From: DATGMS01 sp035303945
GTDB taxonomy: Bacteria > Bacteroidota > Bacteroidia > Cytophagales > Cyclobacteriaceae
Direction: 5' to 3'
NCBI GenBank assembly: GCA_035303945.1
Contig: DATGQZ010000043.1
Span: 62,001-126,000 of the forward strand
DNA: 64,000 bases
The notes under the pieces are model-generated. The model saw nothing but the letters and a program-made list of their open reading frames with translations. It was not told the origin of the DNA and did not search any database. Positions 16,203 to 23,443 of this stretch are shown here, piece after piece. How positions within the stretch are numbered: the first letter of the stretch is position 1; every line of letters starts with the position of its first letter. A program made the translations under genes and the position numbers.

Positions 16203-17033
16203 TTACAGGGTCCAATATGCTTCAAGAAGATGGGTTTCTTTAAATATCTCTGCTCCAGGCGAGTAGGTTTGATTGGACTTTGGTTCTGTGGCCTGGATAT
16301 TTTTAAAATATTCCCTCAAAACATCCACATCGACATTTATACCTTTTACATCCCCAAGTATGGTAATCCTGCAATACATGCGGTCGAAAGCGAGCTGATG
16401 GGTGATGGCAAAGGTATATTTTAAAAAATCCTGTTCATCCTTTACCGGAAACCGATTGAAGAGCTTAAGTTCGTTTCCTGTAAAAGCTGCCACATACATA
16501 TTTTGCTGCTCAGCAAAAACATAGATTTCCTGACCCAACAACTGCGTTTTGTAACTGCAAACGTAAGAAAGTACAAGAGATGCAGCATGGCTGATCTCCA
16601 TATCAGGAAGCGCATTGTCAAATATTGCAGTAAGGGTCTTTTCTACGGCTCCGACGACCTGTACATTCTTGCTGTCCACGCCTTCATAGAAAACTTCATG
16701 GACTTGCTCATTAATCGGCGCGGCAAACTTTAAGTAAGTATATCGTTGAGAAGGATCAAAAAGCACGCTGGGCACCAAACAAAAATAGTCGTTGTGTACG
16801 TGCAGCTTACCCACCGTATTGTCGGCATTGATTAACGAATCTTCTGCCACTATGTTATTAAGGGCTGCCAGATCCCCAAAACTGTATAAATGGCTGGCAA
16901 TAACGGCACCATGCTCATTCCTAGCCAACACAGACAAAGCATCGCTATATAAGAAAAGCGATAGGCTTGATATGTCTTCCACATCAAACCTATCGCTGTA
17001 AAATATTTGCTTATTTCTTTCCTGAGTACCCAA
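16203..17033 (-). CDS. DUF3822 family protein
   Basis: The 276-residue product starts from TTG at 17033, one base after the upstream stop codon. No ATG occurs in frame before about residue 140, so the TTG is the most plausible start. Segments such as DYFCLVPSVLFDPSQRYTYLKF and VLSYVCSYKTQLLGQEIYVF fit DUF3822, a Bacteroidota family with an actin-like/ASKHA-type look in its C-terminal half (an inference from family knowledge). Function is unknown. It sits between the pilin-like gene and coaD, both within 10 bases, so all three are probably co-transcribed. Confidence 0.82.
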   Translation of the reverse strand: MGTQERNKQIFYSDRFDVEDISSLSLFLYSDALSVLARNEHGAVIASHLYSFGDLAALNNIVAEDSLINADNTVGKLHVHNDYFCLVPSVLFDPSQRYTYLKFAAPINEQVHEVFYEGVDSKNVQVVGAVEKTLTAIFDNALPDMEISHAASLVLSYVCSYKTQLLGQEIYVFAEQQNMYVAAFTGNELKLFNRFPVKDEQDFLKYTFAITHQLAFDRMYCRITILGDVKGINVDVDVLREYFKNIQATEPKSNQTYSPGAEIFKETHLLEAYWTL

Positions 17034-17034
17034 A

Positions 17035-17616
17035 TTATTCCCAGTTACCTGAAGTAGAGGCGTCAGTTCTAGAACCTACTTTTAATGCTTTTTCCTTGTT
17101 ATTTCTTCTTCTTTCGGGGTTGACAGGATCAGGGTCTCTGATTTCGAACACACTGATCTGTCTGCCGCTTCTTTCTATTTTACCGGCAAAAAACTCGAAT
17201 TGCTTGCCATTAGAACCAGGAACAACAGCCAAAGCTTCCAAGTTGAATTCAGGATATTTGTTCTCGTTGAACAGGGAATCCATAACAGGAACCGCACCTA
17301 AAGTATCAAATTTGACGGTAATTTCTTCCTTTCCGTAATCTAATAATTTGGTCGTTTCGGTCCTTTGGACTATATAGATATCACCGTTTTGAATAAAGTT
17401 CTTCAGCTGATCCCAACTACCGGCATATTCTCCATTAGATCCGAGATACGCTAGTTGTGCATCTCTAAGCATCTGAAGTTTCTCGATAGTCCTAGCCTCC
17501 AATCTGGCTATTCTTTTTTCTTCCTCCATTACACTGTCTACGCTATCGTAAAGCTTATAGCCTAAACCTAAAGCGACTGCTAGGAAGACAAACGATAAAA
17601 TTTTGGTTAGATTCAT
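17035..17616 (-). CDS. Membrane-anchored pilin-like protein of unknown function
   Basis: The 193-residue protein has one N-terminal membrane helix (ILSFVFLAVALGLGYKLY), a charged helical stretch (VMEEEKRIARLEARTIEKLQ), then MLRDAQLAYLGSNGEYAGSWDQLKNFI. That last segment resembles the YxxxNGxYPxxxxxL element of type II pseudopilins, but no prepilin peptidase site is visible, so the similarity may be only architectural. The C-terminus is Arg/Lys-rich and polar (PVNPERRRNNKEKAL). I do not recognise a family. It is upstream of DUF3822 and coaD in the same unit. Confidence 0.7.
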   Translation of the reverse strand: MNLTKILSFVFLAVALGLGYKLYDSVDSVMEEEKRIARLEARTIEKLQMLRDAQLAYLGSNGEYAGSWDQLKNFIQNGDIYIVQRTETTKLLDYGKEEITVKFDTLGAVPVMDSLFNENKYPEFNLEALAVVPGSNGKQFEFFAGKIERSGRQISVFEIRDPDPVNPERRRNNKEKALKVGSRTDASTSGNWE

Positions 17617-17669
17617 TTTAAAAGGATTTGATACGTCTAAATAAGGTTGATGGTATTTTGTTTAAGATG

Positions 17670-18173
17670 CTATTTTATAGAATTATTTTCAAATTTAAAA
17701 TATCCTTTCCATTTTCTTAGCTGCTCAAAAGAATTTAATTCCCAAAAGAGCTGATGTTTTTCACTTTTATTGATGCGAGCCAATTCCTCCAAGGATAGGA
17801 ATTTCAGCTCACTGATAATCTGCCGGTCATCATCCAGTTCAGGATCAATCCCTTTCCAAAGCTCGCCCCCAATTCTCTCTACCTCAAAAAACAATTCCAC
17901 TGCATGCATGGGCGGGTCCAGAAATTCGTGCACGCAAAGTAAATCATTCACGGATATTTCCAAACCGGTTTCTTCTATAAACTCTCTTTTCAGGTTATCA
18001 ACGGTATTGGCAGCGTATTTCATCCCTCCGCCCGGCACGCTCCAAAAATACCGTTCCGCAGACATCTGATGTTTGATCATGAGGATCTTTCCGCTTTCAA
18101 CAAGTACCCCGTTCACCCTTAACCTTAACCTTCCACCAAACTTGCTGCCTATTTCCTTTTGTATTTTATCCAT
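17670..18173 (-). CDS. NUDIX hydrolase with degenerate box
   Basis: The 167-residue protein starts at ATG 18173 and has a NUDIX fold from GRLRLRVNGVLVESGKILM. The box region GGGMKYAANTVDNLKREFIEETGLEI keeps REFIEETG with the catalytic glutamates, but the first conserved Glu of the GX5E part is Ala. Activity on a nucleoside diphosphate derivative is plausible; the substrate is unknown. It lies 53 bases upstream of the pilin-like gene on the same strand and is divergent from the helicase gene, with only 12 bases between the two ATGs. Confidence 0.85.
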   Translation of the reverse strand: MDKIQKEIGSKFGGRLRLRVNGVLVESGKILMIKHQMSAERYFWSVPGGGMKYAANTVDNLKREFIEETGLEISVNDLLCVHEFLDPPMHAVELFFEVERIGGELWKGIDPELDDDRQIISELKFLSLEELARINKSEKHQLFWELNSFEQLRKWKGYFKFENNSIK

Positions 18174-18185
18174 ATATTCGCCTCA

Positions 18186-19631
18186 ATGAGTAAAGATAGC
18201 TATCCGTCGCCAAAGCCTTCTCAATTAATTAAAAGAAATTTCCCGCACCAAGCTACTCGGGGCCAGGAGAAATTTTTCCAACTGATGGATCTCTTTTTGA
18301 GTCCTCACTTTGACCAAAAGCCTACATTCCTGCTGAAAGGCTATGCGGGTACAGGAAAGACATCAGTGATATCTGCCCTTGTCAAAACACTCCCCATGCT
18401 CAACTACCGGTCATTGATGCTTGCTCCCACGGGGAGGGCGGCGAAGGTAATGATGGCCTATGCGGGAAGAAGTGGCTACACCATCCATAAGATCATTTAT
18501 AAGCCTAAAGGCGATATGCCATCGGTGGGGATGGTATTTGATTTGGTGAAAAACTATTACAAAAACACCATTTTCATTGTTGATGAAGCGTCTATGCTGG
18601 CGGATGACGGAGGAATGGGCGGTAATCTCCTGATGGATTTAATTCGCTTTGTATTTCAACATGATTCAAACAGACTGGTTTTAATTGGCGATACGGCACA
18701 ATTACCTCCCGTGGGAAGCCCAAACAGTCCTGCCTTGCAAATTGATTACCTCATTCGCCATTACAAATTAGATGTACTCGAAGCTGAACTTACAGAAGTA
18801 ATGCGCCAACAGCTGGATTCTGGCATCTTGTATAACGCTACCCGTTTACGAAATGAAGTGATTAAAGAGCAACCAGCAATAAGTTTTGTGTCGAATCGGT
18901 TTAAAGACTTTTTCCGGATGACCAGCGAAAGACTAGAAGATGGCTTGCGCTATGCGTATGATAAGTTTGGAAGAGAAAACACCATTATCATCACGCGGTC
19001 CAACCGTGCTGCAGTGCAATACAACCAATATATCCGCCGCTCGCTTTTTTTCTATGAGGAAGAGATTGATGTGGGTGACATTTTGATGATTGTTAGGAAC
19101 AACTATACTTATATGTCCGATTCAGACAGGGTGAATTTTCTTGCCAACGGCGACTTTGCGGAAATAAGAAAGATTCGGTCTTTTGAGGAATTGTATGGAT
19201 TGAGGTTTGCCACGGTTGAACTTAAATTGATTGACTACCCAGATGAACCTCCATTTGAGGCTAAGATTATCTTGGACACGCTGTATGCGCATTCTCCAGC
19301 ATTAGACGCCAATCAATCCAAAGATTTGTATAAATTTGTCTCTGAGGATTATCAGGATGTAGAGAATAAAAAAGAACGCATGGAGCTCATCCGGAAAGAT
19401 CCCTATTTAAACGCCTTACAGGTAAAATTCGCTTATGCGCTCACCTGCCATAAAGCACAAGGTGGACAATGGGATGCAGTATTTGTGGATCAGGGTTATC
19501 TTTCCGACGAACAACTGGACAAAGAATACATTCGCTGGCTTTATACTGCCCTGACGCGTGCAACAAAAGAGTTGTTTATGGTGAACTTTAATCCCAGATT
19601 TTATATTAACGAAGACACAGCATCTAACTAA
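18186..19631 (+). CDS. RecD-like ATP-dependent helicase
   Basis: The ATG at 18186 (MSKDSYPSPKP) is preferred; an earlier in-frame codon at 18159 would overlap the divergent NUDIX gene. The 481-residue SF1 helicase has Walker A KGYAGTGKTS near residue 51, motif Ia LAPTGRAAKVM, Walker B TIFIVDEASML, motif III IGDTAQLPPVGSP, and C-terminal FAYALTCHKAQGGQW and LYTALTRATKEL (motifs V and VI). It lacks the long N-terminus of RecD2, so it is a short form widespread in Bacteroidota. A DNA repair or recombination role is likely. Confidence 0.9.
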   Translation: MSKDSYPSPKPSQLIKRNFPHQATRGQEKFFQLMDLFLSPHFDQKPTFLLKGYAGTGKTSVISALVKTLPMLNYRSLMLAPTGRAAKVMMAYAGRSGYTIHKIIYKPKGDMPSVGMVFDLVKNYYKNTIFIVDEASMLADDGGMGGNLLMDLIRFVFQHDSNRLVLIGDTAQLPPVGSPNSPALQIDYLIRHYKLDVLEAELTEVMRQQLDSGILYNATRLRNEVIKEQPAISFVSNRFKDFFRMTSERLEDGLRYAYDKFGRENTIIITRSNRAAVQYNQYIRRSLFFYEEEIDVGDILMIVRNNYTYMSDSDRVNFLANGDFAEIRKIRSFEELYGLRFATVELKLIDYPDEPPFEAKIILDTLYAHSPALDANQSKDLYKFVSEDYQDVENKKERMELIRKDPYLNALQVKFAYALTCHKAQGGQWDAVFVDQGYLSDEQLDKEYIRWLYTALTRATKELFMVNFNPRFYINEDTASN

Positions 19632-19643
19632 ATTAATTAATAC

Positions 19644-20045
19644 ATGAAAAAGCTCGTTTTCTTAATGGCGATGGTTTTAGTGGTATTTGCCGCTAATGCT
19701 CAAGAAGCAAAGGAAAAAACTGAAAAGGACGGTCCAGTAATTAAATTTAAAGAGTCCTCTAAAGATTTTGGAGACATCAAACAAGGTGATAAAGTGGAGC
19801 ATACTTTCAAACTCGAGAATACGGGAAATGCTCCCTTGATAATTTCTAACGTGGCTGCAACATGCGGTTGCACCGTTCCCAAGTGGCCAAAAGAACCAAT
19901 TGCTCCAGGCAAAACAGCGGAAATTAAAGTGTCATTCAACTCAGCAGGTAAGATGGGTAAACAAAACAGTGTTGTAAGAATATATTCCAATGCTACTGAG
20001 CCTATAGAAAAGGTTTCGATGATCTCTAATGTCCTGCCAAAATAA
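19644..20045 (+). CDS. DUF1573 family exported protein
   Basis: The 133-residue protein has a signal peptide (MKKLVFLMAMVLVVFAANAQ) and one immunoglobulin-like DUF1573 domain with the hallmark SSKDFGDIKQGDKVEHTFKL and ISNVAATCGCTVPKWPKEPI segments. These small periplasmic or secreted proteins are common in Bacteroidota. The fold resembles ASPM/MSP-type beta sandwiches; the function is unknown. It begins 12 bases after the helicase stop and may share its transcript. A strong terminator follows. Confidence 0.9.
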   Translation: MKKLVFLMAMVLVVFAANAQEAKEKTEKDGPVIKFKESSKDFGDIKQGDKVEHTFKLENTGNAPLIISNVAATCGCTVPKWPKEPIAPGKTAEIKVSFNSAGKMGKQNSVVRIYSNATEPIEKVSMISNVLPK

Positions 20046-20069
20046 TAGCATCTACTTATACTCATACCA

Positions 20070-20100
20070 AAGCCCCATCAAAATGGGGCTTTTCCTTTTT
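20070..20100 (+). terminator. Terminator between DUF1573 and FAD oxidoreductase genes
   Basis: A perfect 9-bp stem (20070-20078 with 20083-20091) with a 4-nt loop is followed by a T-rich tract up to 20100. The minus-strand oxidoreductase gene ends at 20100, so the T tract abuts its stop codon and the hairpin may serve both convergent genes. Confidence 0.85.
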
Positions 20101-21824
20101 CAGCTTTCAGGCCAGTGGGTTTCGATGCCTTGGGACCTGATTTTTTCTTGAAATACACGTAGTCGGCTTCGTTCTTCGCGGACAGATCTAGGCGTAACTT
20201 TCTGCTCCAGTGCGTAGCTTACCAGCATACCTACCGCTTCCCCTATACTCCACTCCACAGGGTGAAGCCGATAGCATCCATTGGTCAGGTGCGTGGTGCC
20301 GATGTTTTTATTGGCGGGCAACAAATTCTCTATCCGTACCGGAATAAGTGATCCCAAAGGGATTTGGAAAGGCAACGAGGGAAAGTCTATGTAATTATCC
20401 CCACCACTACTAGGGTGTAGGTCTATGTGGTAATAGCCAACCCCCACACTGTCGTAAAAATCAGGTGCTTTATTCCCGCTCTCCTTTCCCGTAATCATCG
20501 CCCTGTTTTGTGCCCCCACATGTTCTTCCAAAACAGTAACCAATGCTTTTATCCTGCGCGATTCCCTCACATACGGATATTTTGCCAAGCCGTCATCTGT
20601 GCCCATTACGTCACCTCTGAGCCGCAGGCCCGGCCACCCTTTCCCGCCATCCGTACGGGGCGCTTCCGTCTGCAGCCAATACAGTAAGGATAGGCTTAGC
20701 TGCTTAGCCCTCTCAAAATGTGCGTGGAAATCCTTTTCTCCCGCTTCGACGATATCGCCCAACACATAGTCATTTTGAGGCCAATTTACAATCGTGATGT
20801 CCCCTTTGTAAAACCCGGGTTGAAAATTGTTTTTATTGATAATCCGTCTGTAGTTCCATAGATTTAAGGCATCTCCGGTTGGTATACCTTCAGGGTGAAA
20901 GCCTAAGACTTTCGGCTCTAGTGTTCTTGGATTGGAGTATTTTAGATCCAGCAGCTTACCCGACCAAGGTACCTTCATCTTTGGCTCAAAATTTTTCCAA
21001 AAATCATACTCCCTTGGTTTTTCGATAACATGGTTCTCGCCCGGTGCATAATCCATGGCAAAGCATACCGTAAAGGCTTGGTTGTTCAACGGGTCTGCTT
21101 GTTCAGGAGCATGTAGTTCGTTGGTTTCATGTTTTGCCTCAGCCCCTGTAACATATTCTGTTCCCGTCAATGGCAGTAAGTCTCCTAGTTCAGTAGCGTC
21201 AACAAAATAGGGTGCAGAAAGTTTGATGTTCTCTTTATTGCGGCGGTTGGTAGCAGTGACAGCAATGACCTTGTTCCCTTGGGTATCCGCACTATACACC
21301 TTATGTTCCAGCAAAAGCAACAGCTTTTTGGCGCTTATATAGGGAGCCATCATGTCTTCTAATATCTGTAGCGCCACTTTGGGTTCATGACAAAGTCGGG
21401 ATACGGAACCATCACCGGGATTAAGATTTTCGCGGGCTTTCGCCTCTTCAGTCAGAGGATAATTTCGTTTATAGTAGTCGCGAATGGCCTTTCTGAAATC
21501 TCGATAAAGCTGAGTAGCTCCATGGCTTTCGATCCATGAATGTTCGTCGGGGGGAACGCCTTGGGAAGTGAGCTGCCCCCCTACCCAATCCGTCTCTTCC
21601 GTCAAAATTACGGTGAGGTTATTCCTTAATGCCGCAAAGGCTGCCGCACAGCCCCCCAGACCTCCTCCTACAATGACTACATCTGCATTTAACCTGTGCT
21701 CAATCGGTAAGTATTTGACTTGGTTTGCAGTAGAGGCGCTTTGATCGGCATAAGCCATATAGGTGCTGAGTGTAAACGCTCCGCTGCCCAAGCTTAGCCG
21801 CTGGATAAAATCTCTTCGGTTCAT
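20100..21824 (-). CDS. Secreted FAD-dependent oxidoreductase (FAD_oxidored family)
   Basis: The ATG at 21824 starts MNRRDFIQRLSLGSGAFTLS, a Tat-type signal with an RR motif, and is preferred to the in-frame start at 21890. The 574-residue protein has a dinucleotide-binding start ADVVIVGGGLGGCAAAFAAL, then TEETDWVGGQLTSQGVPPDEH, which is typical of PF12831 oxidoreductases including proteins annotated as xanthan-lyase associated. The C-terminus has LPANKNIGTTHLTNGCYRLHP and WSIGEAVGMLVSYAL. It probably oxidises a small polar or sugar-like substrate outside the cytoplasm. The substrate is not determined. It stands alone. Confidence 0.88.
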   Translation of the reverse strand: MNRRDFIQRLSLGSGAFTLSTYMAYADQSASTANQVKYLPIEHRLNADVVIVGGGLGGCAAAFAALRNNLTVILTEETDWVGGQLTSQGVPPDEHSWIESHGATQLYRDFRKAIRDYYKRNYPLTEEAKARENLNPGDGSVSRLCHEPKVALQILEDMMAPYISAKKLLLLLEHKVYSADTQGNKVIAVTATNRRNKENIKLSAPYFVDATELGDLLPLTGTEYVTGAEAKHETNELHAPEQADPLNNQAFTVCFAMDYAPGENHVIEKPREYDFWKNFEPKMKVPWSGKLLDLKYSNPRTLEPKVLGFHPEGIPTGDALNLWNYRRIINKNNFQPGFYKGDITIVNWPQNDYVLGDIVEAGEKDFHAHFERAKQLSLSLLYWLQTEAPRTDGGKGWPGLRLRGDVMGTDDGLAKYPYVRESRRIKALVTVLEEHVGAQNRAMITGKESGNKAPDFYDSVGVGYYHIDLHPSSGGDNYIDFPSLPFQIPLGSLIPVRIENLLPANKNIGTTHLTNGCYRLHPVEWSIGEAVGMLVSYALEQKVTPRSVREERSRLRVFQEKIRSQGIETHWPES

Positions 21825-21958
21825 GTATTGTTTTTTGGGTTCAAAACCGAAGATAAGGATTTGAGCAGAAATTGGCACCCGAGAAGGCAAAACTTTGGAA
21901 ATGTCAGTAAGGCGTTTGTACCTTAGATACCGGTTACTTCACACATCCTAAAAAAATT

Positions 21959-22486
21959 ATGATTGCGCAGCCAGAACCCACAGAGTACGGACCCTATTAT
22001 GAAAGCTATATTTCCAAGGTCAAGGGAAAAGACATTGCAGAACTGTTGGCTTCTCAAGTGGAAGAGCTGCGCTTTATAGTAGATCAAATTGACGATGAGA
22101 CAGCAGAACGGCCCTACGCTCCAGAAAAATGGACATATAAAGAACTCCTAGGTCATATCAACGACACTGAAAAAATCATGTTCTTCAGGGCCTTATGTAT
22201 AGCAAGAAATGAAAGGCAAGCATTGCCTGGTTTTGATCAGGACGAATATGTTGAGGCCACCAATTTCAATGAAATCCCTTTAGCAGATTTCATGGAAGAT
22301 TTTGAGCATACCAGAAATGCTATAGCCTACTTCGTAAAGCACCTTAACACAGAAAGTTCAAGCCGTGTGGGCACAGTTAGCGGCAACCCCATGAGTGTGA
22401 AGGCATTATTACATATCATTTGTGGTCATTTGGATCATCACCTCGAAATACTAAAAAGCGTAACCCAATCCGACACCGGCAAATAA
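21959..22486 (+). CDS. DinB-like metal-dependent hydrolase/transferase family protein
   Basis: The 175-residue protein has a four-helix DinB/YfiT fold: ELLASQVEELRFIVDQIDDET, then the metal ligand His in WTYKELLGHINDTE, and the C-terminal ALLHIICGHLDHHLEIL with the other two His ligands. Family members include thiol transferases such as bacillithiol S-transferase; the substrate of this one is unknown. No signal peptide is present. Its 3' end overlaps the opposite-strand exported protein by 36 bases. Confidence 0.88.
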   Translation: MIAQPEPTEYGPYYESYISKVKGKDIAELLASQVEELRFIVDQIDDETAERPYAPEKWTYKELLGHINDTEKIMFFRALCIARNERQALPGFDQDEYVEATNFNEIPLADFMEDFEHTRNAIAYFVKHLNTESSSRVGTVSGNPMSVKALLHIICGHLDHHLEILKSVTQSDTGK

Positions 22487-23008
22487 TGGCCAAAATCCAT
22501 TGGTATTAAACAAAGGCGTGAGATTAATTCGGTAAGTGAAGCCTCCGTCCTCTGGAATCCTTCGATAGCCAATATTTAAAGTGCCAACAACCGTCGGAGT
22601 TTTGCCAATATCCAAGATAAAATGATAGTCCTTTTCCTTTCTCTCGCTAATGGATGAATATTGACCTGTGCTTGGGTTATAGCTATTATAGTCATATACC
22701 GTATAAGTGCTGGTATAGTTGATAAATGTCAAGCCAGCACCCACTTCAAAATAATTTTTCCCCTTACCCATAACTCTGGTTGCTTGGATCGGCAAGGTAA
22801 ATAGCGATTCATCGCTGAGCTTGTATCCTCCAGCCCCCACGCGCATTCCCCATGAATCAAGCTTTTCCTTGTCAAATCGAAAATCATAGTTGAAGGAATA
22901 AACCATACTGGCTCCCCCTACCTCCACAAAAACTGATCTCGTGGCCTCACCTTGGGCTTGAACCTTCCATGTGATAAACAACAACATAACCCACAATACC
23001 CTTTTCAT
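22451..23008 (-). CDS. Exported beta-rich protein, probably outer membrane
   Basis: The 185-residue protein has a signal peptide (MKRVLWVMLLFITWKVQAQG) followed by alternating amphipathic strands (VFVEVGGASMVYSFNYDFRF, WGMRVGAGGYKL, NYFEVGAGLTFINYTS) and a C-terminal aromatic end GVGLGYAF. This pattern is what small eight-stranded outer membrane barrels of Bacteroidota look like. I do not recognise a specific family. It is in the same orientation as the response regulator and kinase upstream, with 27 bases between it and the response regulator stop codon. Confidence 0.7.
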   Translation of the reverse strand: MKRVLWVMLLFITWKVQAQGEATRSVFVEVGGASMVYSFNYDFRFDKEKLDSWGMRVGAGGYKLSDESLFTLPIQATRVMGKGKNYFEVGAGLTFINYTSTYTVYDYNSYNPSTGQYSSISERKEKDYHFILDIGKTPTVVGTLNIGYRRIPEDGGFTYRINLTPLFNTNGFWPLFAGVGLGYAF

Positions 23009-23035
23009 TCCTCCGTTAATTTTAGACGATGTACT

Positions 23036-23443
23036 TCAATTGTGCGACAAGTTTCCCAATAAATTGATGAGGCCCGTCTTAGTAATGGGTTTAATGATAA
23101 AGTCTGAAACCTCAGAAATGTTCTTTGCCCGCTCTATATCGTAGGGGGAAATGGAGGTACTCACGATGTATATCGTAATCCTCTTGCCGATGGAAGGCTT
23201 TATGGCGAGGAATTCCTCCAAGAAACCCCAACCATCGAGAATGGGCATGTTGATGTCCAATAAGATCACTTCCGGCACAAGATCCTTGTCGCCCGCAGCC
23301 CTTTCCAAAAACTCCAATGCGTCCTGGCCGTTGCTGAAAACCTTGATTTGGTCCACGAGCTTCGTCTCTTCTATCGTGCGCTTTGTAAGAAAGGTATAGA
23401 CCTCGTCATCATCTACCAAAAATAAACTTTTAATAGCTTTCAT
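23036..23443 (-). CDS. Single-domain response regulator (receiver only)
   Basis: The 135-residue protein is a lone receiver domain: acidic pocket VDDDE, phospho-acceptor Asp in VILLDINMPILDG, switch Ser/Thr in IVSTSIS and Lys in DFIIKPITK. The ATG at 23443 is favoured because AAAGG lies five bases upstream; another ATG at 23455 is possible. The gene overlaps the end of the kinase gene, so the two are co-translated. With no output domain it should act by protein contact or as a phosphorelay intermediate. Confidence 0.9.
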   Translation of the reverse strand: MKAIKSLFLVDDDEVYTFLTKRTIEETKLVDQIKVFSNGQDALEFLERAAGDKDLVPEVILLDINMPILDGWGFLEEFLAIKPSIGKRITIYIVSTSISPYDIERAKNISEVSDFIIKPITKTGLINLLGNLSHN

